Source: Pseudaminobacter sp047739745 | GTDB lineage: Bacteria; Pseudomonadota; Alphaproteobacteria; Rhizobiales; Rhizobiaceae | Direction of reading: 5' to 3' | Assembly (NCBI RefSeq): GCF_047739745.1 | Contig: NZ_JBLLVA010000004.1 | Location: 186,001-250,000 of the forward strand | Length of the DNA: 64,000 bases | Part shown: one piece after another, positions 26,621-35,875 of the stretch | Layout of the letters: each line of letters opens with the position of its first letter | Position numbering within the stretch: position 1 is the stretch's first letter | Notes under the pieces: model-generated | What the model was told of the DNA's origin: nothing | Databases searched by the model: none | Seen by the model: only the letters and a program-made list of their open reading frames with translations | Translations under genes and position numbers: made by a program

Positions 26621-27391
26621 TTGCCGCCGCCACGTTTCGAGAAGCGGCCTTTCCAACTCGAACGCTTCGCGTCAGCCCAGGTAGACATCAAACTTATGGT
26701 CACCAGCGCAGCCTTCATGATCTTCGTGGCTGTTTCGATAGCCTGGCTATCGATGCGGGCGTTGCAGGACCATCGTAGAGCGCTCGAGCTGCGTCGCAGT
26801 CTCCTGGATTCCGCTGCACGCCTGTTTCCCGATGCGCAGATCACCGTTGGGCGCGATTCATTTCCGATTCTCGTCGGGCATTTGCCGGACCGCCGACGGG
26901 TGAAGATCGAGCTTATTGCCGACACGTTGGTTTTCCGGCGGCTGCCGCAGCTTTGGCTGAAGATGACCGTCAGCGAGGCGACCGCTCTGCAGAGACCGTC
27001 GATCGGCGCCCTCGCCCGGCCCACAGGAGCCGAATTCTACTCGATCGTGCACGACTTGCCCGAATGGATGCCTCCACCGCAAACCGGCGCCCCACTTCTG
27101 ATGCGCGGCGATGGCCGCGCCTCTCATGTGCAGGCAGAACGCGTCTCGGCGCTGTTCCAGAAATTGTTCTCTGATCCGGGGGTAAAGGAAGCGGTCATCA
27201 CGCCGGGGGGCGTGCGGCTGATCCGTCAGGCGGCACAGGGAGAACGTGGCGCCCATCTGGTGCTGCGGCAGATTTCGTTTCCGATCACCGCTGTTTCGCA
27301 GGAACTCGTACGCATGGCGCTTTCCGAGACGCAGGCTCTGAGCCAAGTGCTGCTGGACGAGCGGCCGGTTCCCGCCCACGCAACGATCTGA
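26621..27391 (+). CDS. Membrane-anchored protein of unknown function
   Basis: Up to 256 residues: a short basic N-terminal region, one membrane helix at about 26-46 (LMVTSAAFMIFVAVSIAWLSM) and a soluble remainder with no motif I recognise. The start is uncertain. The first possible codon is a TTG at 26621 without a good ribosome-binding site, and the first ATG (26696) falls inside the helix, so the TTG or a non-standard start is likelier. It sits ten bases before the next small gene and downstream of the APC permease. Confidence 0.6.
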   Translation: MPPPRFEKRPFQLERFASAQVDIKLMVTSAAFMIFVAVSIAWLSMRALQDHRRALELRRSLLDSAARLFPDAQITVGRDSFPILVGHLPDRRRVKIELIADTLVFRRLPQLWLKMTVSEATALQRPSIGALARPTGAEFYSIVHDLPEWMPPPQTGAPLLMRGDGRASHVQAERVSALFQKLFSDPGVKEAVITPGGVRLIRQAAQGERGAHLVLRQISFPITAVSQELVRMALSETQALSQVLLDERPVPAHATI

Positions 27392-27400
27392 GGTCAACCG

Positions 27401-27667
27401 ATGAGAAAACCAATTCAACCCTATCTCGTGCTCGCACTTGCGATTGCCCTGCCGGGGGCTGGGCATGTGGCAATTCGCGAGGCGCCGCGCGGGTTGGTGT
27501 TTGCGCTCTCCGTAGTCCTTTTTTCCGTGCTGACCTATGTGACCACCACGGCTGACCAGTCGTTCATCGGACGGCACGCCGGCGGGCTTTTCATCTGGGC
27601 TCTCTCTATCCCCGACGCCTATAGGCGCGCCCGCCTGCTGAAGCCGAAGCCTCCGGCGGCAGCCTGA
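27401..27667 (+). CDS. Small three-helix membrane protein of unknown function
   Basis: An 88-residue hydrophobic protein with segments at about 9-27, 32-50 and 58-72 and a Pro/Lys-rich tail. The sequence LALAIALPGAGHVAIREAPRG resembles small proteins annotated only as hypothetical membrane proteins with a 'PG-x-G-x-x' first helix. The ATG follows the preceding stop by nine bases with GAGG nearby. It is convergent with the NCS2 permease, 18 bases apart. Confidence 0.7.
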   Translation: MRKPIQPYLVLALAIALPGAGHVAIREAPRGLVFALSVVLFSVLTYVTTTADQSFIGRHAGGLFIWALSIPDAYRRARLLKPKPPAAA

Positions 27668-27685
27668 CGTGCTAAAATCCGCGGT

Positions 27686-29047
27686 TCAGTGCGCGGTTTC
27701 TGCCTCGGAATTGTTCTTGTCGACCGGCAGAATCTGATTGAGCAGGATCGCCCACACGGCTCCGAAGGCGATCGACGAACCGAGCAGATATTGAGCCAGG
27801 TTCGGCAGCGTCTTCATGTAATCGGCGGGAAGAAGTGTCGCGAACAACGCCATCAGAATCGGCAGGCCGATCACGAACATGTTGCGTTCAGTGAGCTTGA
27901 CACTACGCACCACCCGGAACCCGTTCATGGCAATCACCGCGCACAGCACGGTAAAGACGCCGCCGATCACCGGACCCGGAATCGAGGCAATCAAAGCGGA
28001 CAGCTTTCCGATCAGGCCGAAGCAGACCAGCAGTATGCCTGCTGCGGCGAAGGCGACACGGCTTGCGACGCCGGTAATGGCGATGATGCCGGCATTGGAC
28101 GAATAGCCGGTTACCGGCGTGCTACACAAAAGAGCGCTGACCAGACAGCCCAGCCCCTCGCCCGTCGCTCCGCGATCCAACTGGTCATCGGTCAGCGGCC
28201 GGTCAATGACGGCGCCGATGGCAAACCAGGTTCCCGTCGATTCGGCCAGAACCACTAGGTAGACGAGCACCATGGTCAGGACTGCCGGCACCGAGAAGGT
28301 GATGTCGAAATTCACAAAGGCAATTCGTGGCAAGGTGAACCAGCTGGCATCTTCCATGCCCTGCAAGCTTAACTGGCCCATCAGGCTCGCCACCACGCAT
28401 CCGCCGACCAGCGCTATCACCACTGCGGAAAGGCGAAGCCAGTTACCTCCAGCGCCCATCCGGATGCCTGCCATCATGCAGGAGACCAGCAGAAATGCCG
28501 TAACGGCGGCCAGCAAGATATTTCCGCCAACAGTGCCAGCGCCGTGAACGGCGAAGACGCTTTCCTTGAGGGCGACCGGCATCAGGGCGATGCCGACGAC
28601 GATGATGATGGCTCCGCCCACAATAGGCGGCACCAAGCGTCCGACGATGCGATGGAACACCTTGGTCGGCGAACCAAGCAGCGCGACCAGGATGGCGCCC
28701 GGTATCAGCGCACCTATGACAGCCGAAAGCCCGGCGATGCCGCCGCCGGCACCAAAGGCGATCGCCAGTATGGCCCCGATCGGAACATAGGATGGGCCCT
28801 GTACGATCGGCAGGCGCATCAGCACCTGGGACTGGATCAGCGTTGCAAGCCCGGCCGCAACGAATGCCGACTGGATGAACGCCGATGAATCGGCAATGCT
28901 GAAAGCGAGTACCGAAGCGATGATGAAGGGGACGATATACACGTCCATGGCAAGAACGTGCTGCAGCCCGAGAAAAGCCGCACGGCCGAGCGGTAGCTTG
29001 TCGTCCGGCTGGGACACGAGAGTCCCTTCAAAAGTGGGTCGTTCCAT
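27686..29047 (-). CDS. NCS2-family nucleobase (xanthine/uracil) permease
   Basis: A 453-residue, 14-helix-type permease of the nucleobase-ascorbate (NCS2) family. Visible features are GLQHVLAMDVYIVPFIIA at the start of helix 1, QGPSYVPIGAILAIAFGAGGG, the substrate-helix region VVLAESTGTWFAIG (the conserved Glu of helix 8) and TGYSSNAGIIAITGVASR (the helix 10 signature). It imports purines or uracil with protons. It is divergent from guanine deaminase, so guanine or a related purine is a sensible substrate, but xanthine and uracil are equally possible. The ATG is preceded by GGAG. Confidence 0.9.
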   Translation of the reverse strand: MERPTFEGTLVSQPDDKLPLGRAAFLGLQHVLAMDVYIVPFIIASVLAFSIADSSAFIQSAFVAAGLATLIQSQVLMRLPIVQGPSYVPIGAILAIAFGAGGGIAGLSAVIGALIPGAILVALLGSPTKVFHRIVGRLVPPIVGGAIIIVVGIALMPVALKESVFAVHGAGTVGGNILLAAVTAFLLVSCMMAGIRMGAGGNWLRLSAVVIALVGGCVVASLMGQLSLQGMEDASWFTLPRIAFVNFDITFSVPAVLTMVLVYLVVLAESTGTWFAIGAVIDRPLTDDQLDRGATGEGLGCLVSALLCSTPVTGYSSNAGIIAITGVASRVAFAAAGILLVCFGLIGKLSALIASIPGPVIGGVFTVLCAVIAMNGFRVVRSVKLTERNMFVIGLPILMALFATLLPADYMKTLPNLAQYLLGSSIAFGAVWAILLNQILPVDKNNSEAETAH

Positions 29048-29230
29048 GTCTCCTCCGGCACAGGCGTGAGAAAAATCGTACTTTAATGGGTTGACGCAAC
29101 GCCAGACAGCCTCTGCTCGTGTTTAAACACTTTCATAATTTGCGCGAGAGCGCAGCACCAGCGAATGATCGCCCAAGGGTCTTCAATTCGTTATAGTTCG
29201 CCCTGCGATTTTACGGGAGGAAACGGCAAG

Positions 29231-30595
29231 GTGAAAGACAGACTAATTTGCGGCACTGCGTTTCACGCACCGCAACGCGGCGCGGTCGAAGCGCTTGAAG
29301 AGGTGCTGATTGCCATCGATGCGTCCGGCAGCATCTCGGAAATCGTCCGGAAAGACCAGGTCGGCTTCGATGAGATGAAGGCGGAGGCTCGCCGCGACGG
29401 CAGGCTGATGCAATTGGCGGACAATCAGTTTCTTCTGCCGGGCTTTGTCGATCTTCATATCCATGCCCCTCAATGGCCGCAACTCGGCAAAGCACTCGAC
29501 GTACCCTTGGAAGTCTGGCTGCAGAAATATACCTTCCCGCTGGAAGCGCGATATGCCGACGTAGATTTCGCCCGCGAAGTCTACGGCGAACTCGTCGACG
29601 AGCTGTTGGCCAACGGCACGACCACAGCGGTGTATTTCGCGACGATCCACATGGAAGCATCACTGGCGCTGGCCGAAATCTGTCTTGAGAAGGGCCAGCG
29701 GGCCTTTGTCGGCAAAGTCGCCATGGATGACCAGGATCAGTGTCCGGTCGGCTATCGAGACCGCGATGCCGAAACAGCGGTGGCTGAGATGAGGGAGTTC
29801 ATCCGCCGCGTGCGGGCGCTGTCCACCGGTGCCGATCCACTGGTGCAGCCGATCATCACACCAAGATTTATTCCAAGCTGCACCGATACGCTGCTCAAGG
29901 CGCTGGGCGAGGTCGCGGCGGAGACCGGCTGTCTTGTCCAGACACATTGCTCGGAAAGCGACTGGGAGCGCGATTTCGTCAAGGCGCGCTGCGGGAAAAC
30001 GGATACCGAGGTTCTCGCCGACTTCGGGTTGCTGCGTCACAGCACGATTCTCGCCCATTCCAATTTCGTCACCGATGACGATCTCACCCTCATTCGGCAC
30101 GCAGATGCTGCAGTTGCCCATTGTCCGCTGTCGAACGTCTATTTCGCCGGCGCTGTCTTCCCGTTGCGGGCCGCGCTCGATAGGAACATACATGTCGGGA
30201 TCGGCAGCGACGTGTCCGGCGGCCACAGCCCTTCTATCCTCGACGGCTGCCGTCATGCCTTATCCGCCGCCCGGACCCGGGAGGGCGGCGTCGATCCCTC
30301 ATTGGCGGCCGCCGACCGCGGCGTCGCTAATTCGGCCATCAGCGTTGCCGAGGCATTCTGGCTGGCGACCGCCGGAGGCGGCGAAGCCCTCGGCTCGCCG
30401 GTGGGCAAATTTGTGCCTGGCTATAAATTCGACGCGCTGTTGATCGACCTGGACGTGCCCGCATCAAATGTGCGTCGCTGGCCGGCACTCGATAGTCTGG
30501 AGGATGTGTTCCAGAAGATCGTGCTGAACGCGACCCGGTCCAATATCGTTCGGACCTGGGTGAATGGCGAGCTCGTAACCTCCACCCAGGCGTAA
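29231..30595 (+). CDS. guaD: Guanine deaminase
   Basis: A 454-residue amidohydrolase. LPGFVDLHIHAPQWPQ (His-x-His zinc ligands near residues 76-78 with the 'H-A-P-Q' guanine deaminase pattern), VQTHCSESDWE (zinc His and catalytic-region Glu), ILAHSNFV and GSDVSGGHSPS (zinc Asp) are all present. It hydrolyses guanine to xanthine and ammonia. I choose the GTG at 29231 because GGGAGGAAAC lies about ten bases upstream; the open frame extends 22 codons further without signal or homology. It diverges from the NCS2 permease, fitting uptake plus deamination. Confidence 0.9.
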   Translation: MKDRLICGTAFHAPQRGAVEALEEVLIAIDASGSISEIVRKDQVGFDEMKAEARRDGRLMQLADNQFLLPGFVDLHIHAPQWPQLGKALDVPLEVWLQKYTFPLEARYADVDFAREVYGELVDELLANGTTTAVYFATIHMEASLALAEICLEKGQRAFVGKVAMDDQDQCPVGYRDRDAETAVAEMREFIRRVRALSTGADPLVQPIITPRFIPSCTDTLLKALGEVAAETGCLVQTHCSESDWERDFVKARCGKTDTEVLADFGLLRHSTILAHSNFVTDDDLTLIRHADAAVAHCPLSNVYFAGAVFPLRAALDRNIHVGIGSDVSGGHSPSILDGCRHALSAARTREGGVDPSLAAADRGVANSAISVAEAFWLATAGGGEALGSPVGKFVPGYKFDALLIDLDVPASNVRRWPALDSLEDVFQKIVLNATRSNIVRTWVNGELVTSTQA

Positions 30596-30640
30596 GGAGT
30601 CGCGAGACGCGCGATTCTAGGCTCGCTGGAATCACTGCGC

Positions 30641-31687
30641 CTACGCGGCAGCACGAGGGCTTTTCGAACGGTCATCGTGGTCCGGCTTGAATATTCGGAA
30701 CGTGTTTCGTCCCGCGGCCTTGGCGGCATAAAGAGCGGTGTCGGCTTGCATGAACATTTCGCCGGGCGCGGCAGTGTCAAGGAGGGCGATGCCAACCGAC
30801 GCGCCCAGCCTGAGCGACTGGCCGAAACGGTCGACTGGCCTGTTCAGGACATCAATGATAGCCAGAGCCAGGTCGGCCGAAGCCTTCAGATCGAGATGGG
30901 ACCCCAGCAGCACGGCAAACTCGTCGCCTCCGATCCGGGCAACGAGTTCCGCCTCGCGGCAAACCTCCTTGAGGCGCCGGGCCGCCTCCTTCAGGCAGTC
31001 GTCGCCAGCCACATGTCCGAAAGTGTCGTTGACCTCCTTGAACCCGTCGAGATCGACCAGCAGTAAGGCCCCAACCGGCTGCCCGGTCTGGAGCTCGCTC
31101 AGTTCCGAAAGTCTGGACTGGAACTGGGTTCGGTTCGCCAGCCCGGTCATGATGTCGAATTCGGCGAGATAGCGCGTCCTGTCCCAAAGAATTTTTTCCG
31201 TGGTGATGTCCTGCTTCATTCCGAAGATGCGGACGGGGACATCGTCTTCGCACTCGACGGTCGCGGTAATCCGAATCCAGCGACGATCGCCTTTTGCCGT
31301 GACGATCTCGGCATCCATATTGAAGCCGCTACGCTCCTGGATCGCCCGGCCACGCTTCAGGAGAAGCTCACTCAACGAAGCTTCGCAATAACATTTCAGA
31401 ATTTCCTTGCGATCGAGGGCGGATCCGCGCGGAAGATCGAAAATGTCATAGACCACGTCGGTCCATTGCAGGGATTCGTCGGCGAGATTGCACTCCCAGA
31501 CACCAATCTTGGCGGCGGTGGAGGATCTGTCGAAGATTTTGCGGCTATGGGCAAGCGAGGCGGCCTGATCGCGAATAAGGATGGCCTGCGCCTCCAGTTG
31601 CGCCTTCAAATCACCAATTGTGACGGCATCGCGCCGCCGCAGCGCAGCCGAACGTCTGATCTTTCGGGCAGGCAACTTGTCGGGCAT
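30641..31687 (-). CDS. PAS-GGDEF diguanylate cyclase
   Basis: A 348-residue soluble protein. A coiled-coil-like N terminus (IGDLKAQLEAQAILIRDQAAS) leads to a PAS domain (about 60-170, VWECNLADESLQWTDVVYDIFDLP and the PAC-like GVKQDIT region), then a GGDEF domain with ARIGGDEFAVLLGSH near residue 255, an intact active site for making cyclic di-GMP from two GTP. An RxxD inhibitory site is not obvious. No membrane segment, so it should sense a cytosolic signal. It is a lone gene between guaD and the NCS1 permease and its role here is unclear. Confidence 0.92.
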   Translation of the reverse strand: MPDKLPARKIRRSAALRRRDAVTIGDLKAQLEAQAILIRDQAASLAHSRKIFDRSSTAAKIGVWECNLADESLQWTDVVYDIFDLPRGSALDRKEILKCYCEASLSELLLKRGRAIQERSGFNMDAEIVTAKGDRRWIRITATVECEDDVPVRIFGMKQDITTEKILWDRTRYLAEFDIMTGLANRTQFQSRLSELSELQTGQPVGALLLVDLDGFKEVNDTFGHVAGDDCLKEAARRLKEVCREAELVARIGGDEFAVLLGSHLDLKASADLALAIIDVLNRPVDRFGQSLRLGASVGIALLDTAAPGEMFMQADTALYAAKAAGRNTFRIFKPDHDDRSKSPRAAA

Positions 31688-31917
31688 TCGGAATTGCGCG
31701 CCTTCCTTGATGGCACCCGCACATTCACCCGAAAGCGATTAAAATTCTCTATCCACTTGCCTTGGCGTCATGCGGTCTTCGCACAGCCGCTTGCGGAAAA
31801 TGCGCGTGAGCACCGTGTGCTTCTCGGTCACGGTACTCACGCTCGTCCAGGCGCGGTCGATCTCCACTGGGGTAACTCGGAGATGCAGACCGCTCCCGAC
31901 CGATCCAGTTCTGGCGT
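31688..31917. other. Intergenic, no gene seen
   Basis: Nothing convincing in 230 bases between the NCS1 permease and the diguanylate cyclase, both read leftward. The cyclase promoter should lie here. Confidence 0.5.
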
Positions 31918-33579
31918 TCAACCCGGGGATGAGGATTCTTGCGAACGCGCCAATACCAAGTCGAGCTCGACCTCTTTGGTGGGTCGCGCATAATCTCGCG
32001 CCTCCGCTCGGGCTGCGCGCAGGAATTCACTGTTGTCCGATGCGCAGGCCAGGCAAATCGGCGCATGATCGCTGGATGGATCCCGGTCCATCTCATGCGC
32101 GATATAGGCCTGCTTGCAATGGTGGCAGCGTATCCGCGCCGTCCAGGGGTCATCGACCTCGCGGCGAGGATCGAAGGGGCGTTCGACGACAAACCAGTTG
32201 CGACGTGCGATCATCAGCGAGACGGCATAGACGACAACGGCGATAGCCAAGGCGATCGGCGGAGCCCAGATCCCCCCGAAGGAGCCGCCGAACGCCAGGA
32301 GCAGACTGCCGACGACCGAGGCGCTGACCCAGGCCAACATGCCACCGGGATTGACCAGCGGCACTCTGCCCGGCCGGAATTCCAGTGCGTCGGCCTTGGC
32401 TCCGCGCAGATAGGACCAGCCGATATGGGTCATTGCCACACCCACCCATGCGACTATGATCACGCCCTGAAACTGCAGCGTTAGAAGCAGATAGCTGAAT
32501 ACATCGGTCAGCATCACCAGGAATATCACGACCGTCATGATCGCGACCCATACCGTGCGAGGCCAGGATATCTTGAATGCCCGCGCAAAGAAGTTCTGCA
32601 TGTTGGTCGAGGACAGGTAGAAATTGATGGTGTTGATCCTGGTCTGGCTGGCCCATACGAGGAGAACCCCGAACGGCCCCATCAGCGCGACGATCCCGAT
32701 GATCGCCGAAGTTTCCGAGAGCGGGCCTTCGATCGGAATGGTATTGGCGATGAAGATGCCGACCGCGCCATTGACAAGCAGGGTGATGACGTAGAACGGA
32801 ATGCCGAAGGTGAAATTCCCGTTGAAGCTGGCGTCCTCCTTACGCCCGAAGCGCGCTACGTCCCAGGTCATCATGACGACCACCCAGACGCCCATATAGA
32901 CGGTGAAGGCAAACCACCAGCCGGGAACGCCAACGTCCACGCCTCCTGCGGGAAGATGGGTCAGCCAGTTGTTCGAATAGCCCTCTCGCGCGACCGCCCA
33001 TATGATGCAGGCGATTAGGCCGAAGACATAAAGCGGCAGGAGGACGCCGTTGATCCGGTCGAGCCAGGTGCGCACACCCTTCATCACCAACGGCGCGCTG
33101 TAGAGACACACGACAAGATACCAGACCTTGATCGAGCCTCCGAAATAATCCTGAAGGGCAATGGCCACGATCGATCCTTCGGCGATGGCGTAATAGGTGA
33201 TCGTGACGCCGAACAGCAGAGCGGCAAAGGTCGCCCCGACCTGGCCGAAGACCGCGCGCGAAAACAGGGCCACGCTCGTGCCGGACCTTGTGGCGAATCG
33301 AGCGGCGATGGCGCATAGAATGCCGTAGACGACCGTCGACAGCGCGATACCGATCAGCGTGTTCACGGTGCCGACGGTCAGGGCGACGGTGCTGCCCACC
33401 ACAACCCAGAACATGGCGCTCATGAGCCCGAACCAGGCCATGGAGAGCGAAAGCCGTGAACTGCGCCAACTGGGCGGGACGATATGCAAGGAAAAGTCTT
33501 CAGTCGCTGCCTGTCGCAGCACTTCGGGTTCGTCCTTGTAAAGGACTTCCAGTTCGGGAATCTCTGCGGTTTTTTTCAT
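31918..33579 (-). CDS. NCS1-family permease with C-terminal zinc-ribbon-like tail
   Basis: A 553-residue transporter of the nucleobase-cation-symport-1 family (cytosine, purines, allantoin, hydantoin). About 12 helices lie at residues 45-470, with the NCS1-type GTSVALFSRAVFGQVGA and the helix 6 region containing WDVARFG. Unusually, the cytosolic tail (about residues 485-553) contains Cys-x2-Cys-x20-Cys-x2-Cys (RCHHC ... CLAC), a likely structural zinc ribbon. Downstream of hyuAB on the same strand after a 243-base gap with a strong hairpin. Together with HyuA/HyuB, a hydantoin, allantoin or cyclic-amide substrate is plausible. Confidence 0.87.
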   Translation of the reverse strand: MKKTAEIPELEVLYKDEPEVLRQAATEDFSLHIVPPSWRSSRLSLSMAWFGLMSAMFWVVVGSTVALTVGTVNTLIGIALSTVVYGILCAIAARFATRSGTSVALFSRAVFGQVGATFAALLFGVTITYYAIAEGSIVAIALQDYFGGSIKVWYLVVCLYSAPLVMKGVRTWLDRINGVLLPLYVFGLIACIIWAVAREGYSNNWLTHLPAGGVDVGVPGWWFAFTVYMGVWVVVMMTWDVARFGRKEDASFNGNFTFGIPFYVITLLVNGAVGIFIANTIPIEGPLSETSAIIGIVALMGPFGVLLVWASQTRINTINFYLSSTNMQNFFARAFKISWPRTVWVAIMTVVIFLVMLTDVFSYLLLTLQFQGVIIVAWVGVAMTHIGWSYLRGAKADALEFRPGRVPLVNPGGMLAWVSASVVGSLLLAFGGSFGGIWAPPIALAIAVVVYAVSLMIARRNWFVVERPFDPRREVDDPWTARIRCHHCKQAYIAHEMDRDPSSDHAPICLACASDNSEFLRAARAEARDYARPTKEVELDLVLARSQESSSPG

Positions 33580-33747
33580 TGTTAGTTCCCTCTCGTTTTT
33601 TCAGGCGTTTGCGTAACTTCCTCAAAGAGCCGAGCGATCAATGAAACCGACAGTCGGTAATCAGGTGAACCACCTGCACAGTCTTGTTGCAGTGGTCATT
33701 TCGTCTTCGCTTTCACCAACGCATCAGGGATATGTTTTCAGGCGATC

Positions 33748-33781
33748 GTCGCGGGCAATGGATGATTGCATTGCCCGCGAC
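33748..33781 (-). terminator. Perfect 13-bp hairpin between hyuB and the permease gene
   Basis: GTCGCGGGCAATG and its exact complement are separated by eight bases. No T run follows on either strand, so it is not a standard intrinsic terminator. It may protect the hyuAB message from exonucleases, cause partial termination, or mark a processing site giving the permease a different expression level. Confidence 0.6.
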
Positions 33782-33822
33782 ATGGTCAGGCAGCCTGATT
33801 GCCAGGCCGCATGATCGGATGA

Positions 33823-35832
33823 TCAGGCAACCTTCAAAGTCGCTTTGGCGGACTGGTCCACGGCGCTCCAGTAAGGCACGGTGCGGCGCTTCAGCATTTC
33901 GCGGAACTCGGCCGTGGTCTTCGGCAGCAGCTCGCCCGAACCCCAGTCGACAATGACGCCGTACTGACGAATGAGATCGAACATGTCGAGCTCACGTGCC
34001 CGATAGCGTGCGGCGATCTTTTCGGGATCTTCCTCAAGCCAGGCCTTGCGATGCGAGGCGATGCGCGCCCGCTCGGCCAGTGTCGCCTGCTCGTCAAGCC
34101 GGTACTCGCAAAGATCCGCGTCGACTTCCTCGACGACCACGCCATAGTCCTTTTTGGCGCGGGCAACGGAAACGTAGCCTTCGGTCACATCCTCGAGCAC
34201 CATTTCGGGATCGCGCTTGAGCGGGTCACCAAGGCCGCCGCCGCCTGCCGAGGGGCGTTGGACCGTGTCGCCTTGCTGCAGGGGGACGCCGGAGAAGAGA
34301 GAGCCGAGATAGCGCTCGTTTTCCTGACCCTGATTGATCCACACGCCGTGTGGAATCGAGGGCAATCCGCCCCAAAGGCCCCAGGTGATCGAACGCTCAC
34401 GGTCACAGCAATATGACACGACCGTGCGCTCACACGCGTAAAGCGTGCCGCCCTTCTGAACGCCCAAACCGCCGCGGCTTTCGCCAGGACCACCCGAGTC
34501 GACCATCAGCTCGTGACAGGTCGTAAGCACCGGCGAAAGGCGCTCCTGCCCTTCGAACGGTTGCGTTCCGAGCTGCACGCCGAACACCGGACCGGTGGCG
34601 GCCCAGCCGTCTCGGCCATTTCGTGCACCCCAGCCGCCAACCATCCAGTCATACCACATGAAGTATGGCTTTCCTTCGTGACGCGTGTCCCGGCCACCGA
34701 TCAGCAGGTAGTCGAGATTGAAGGTGCAGGCCATGGCGCGTTCCGGCAGAACCTCCGCCCAAAGCTCGAAGACGGCATTCATGACCTTTTCGAACGGACC
34801 GGAGGCGAATCCGGCAACCGGTGTCGGCCATTCGGCATTGACGACCGAGCCCAAGGGACCGGCATCGACCGTGACCACACGGTAGAAACCCGAGTTCATG
34901 GGAATGTCGGGCGACTGCATCTTCGTTCCCGCGACCACGGCCGCAAACGCGCCGCCATAACAGCAGTTCAGGAACGAGCCGACCGTCTTCGGGTGCGAGC
35001 CGGTCAGATCGTAGTGGACGCGGTCGCCGTCAATCGTCATCTTCACCTTGATGGGAACGAGGCCTTCGCCTTCGTCGGGATCGACATCAATATAGTCGAT
35101 CGTTTCCCAAGTGCCGTCCGGAAGTTCCGATATGCGCTGGCGCGTCATATCTTCAACGTAGTCCTGAACCTCCTTGAACGACTTCTTGATCGTGTCGACA
35201 CCGTACTTGTCGCACAGACGCTGAATTTCGCGCTCGGCAAGCCGACAGGCTTCGGACTGGGCCTGCAAGTCGCCGATGATGTCATTCGGCGCGCGCGTAT
35301 TGTGGGCGATCAGTTCGGCGACATCGGAGAGATAGACGCCCTTGCTGTAGACCCGGATCGGCGTGATGCGAAGACCTTCAGCCATGTGATCCAGGGCGTT
35401 CACGTTGAACGAGCCAGGCACGGCTCCTCCGACGTCCGCCCAATGGCCGTTGGCCTGGGCGAAGCCGAGCAGTTCGCCCTTGTAGAACATCGGGGCAAAC
35501 AGGCGCGTATCGTTGAAGTGGGTGCCGCCCTGATAGACGTCGTTGATCACGAAGACGTCGCCCGGGTGCACGTCATCCCCGAATTTCTTGATCACGGCCT
35601 TGGCGGTCAGATGCAGGGTGCCGACGTGAGCGGCGATATCGCCGCTGCCTTGCATGATCGTGTCTCCGGTCGGGTCGCACAGTGCCGAGGAGAAGTCCCG
35701 GGAGTAGATGACGAACGAGTAGCAGGTTCGCAGGATCTGTTCGGCCATCTGGTCAACGATGTTGACGTAAGCGTTCTTCAGAACTTCAAATGTAACCGGA
35801 TCGAGCGTGCGGCGATCTTTTTTCAGTGCCAT
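33823..35832 (-). CDS. hyuB: Hydantoinase B / oxoprolinase-family subunit HyuB
   Basis: A 669-residue subunit of the HyuB family (N-methylhydantoinase B, acetone/acetophenone carboxylase, caprolactamase). The N-terminal DPVTFEVLKNAYVNIVDQMA and the GDVFVINDVYQGGTHFNDT region are typical. I start at ATG 35832, with GGAGA about eight bases upstream. It pairs with HyuA, 43 bases upstream on the same strand, to form an enzyme that usually couples ATP hydrolysis to opening or carboxylating its substrate. The exact substrate cannot be read off; a hydantoin or lactam fits the amide-sensor regulators and NCS1 permease nearby. Confidence 0.9.
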   Translation of the reverse strand: MALKKDRRTLDPVTFEVLKNAYVNIVDQMAEQILRTCYSFVIYSRDFSSALCDPTGDTIMQGSGDIAAHVGTLHLTAKAVIKKFGDDVHPGDVFVINDVYQGGTHFNDTRLFAPMFYKGELLGFAQANGHWADVGGAVPGSFNVNALDHMAEGLRITPIRVYSKGVYLSDVAELIAHNTRAPNDIIGDLQAQSEACRLAEREIQRLCDKYGVDTIKKSFKEVQDYVEDMTRQRISELPDGTWETIDYIDVDPDEGEGLVPIKVKMTIDGDRVHYDLTGSHPKTVGSFLNCCYGGAFAAVVAGTKMQSPDIPMNSGFYRVVTVDAGPLGSVVNAEWPTPVAGFASGPFEKVMNAVFELWAEVLPERAMACTFNLDYLLIGGRDTRHEGKPYFMWYDWMVGGWGARNGRDGWAATGPVFGVQLGTQPFEGQERLSPVLTTCHELMVDSGGPGESRGGLGVQKGGTLYACERTVVSYCCDRERSITWGLWGGLPSIPHGVWINQGQENERYLGSLFSGVPLQQGDTVQRPSAGGGGLGDPLKRDPEMVLEDVTEGYVSVARAKKDYGVVVEEVDADLCEYRLDEQATLAERARIASHRKAWLEEDPEKIAARYRARELDMFDLIRQYGVIVDWGSGELLPKTTAEFREMLKRRTVPYWSAVDQSAKATLKVA

Positions 35833-35875
35833 TTCTAATCTCCAATTCAAACTTGTGTGGCGACGGGCGCTGCGT

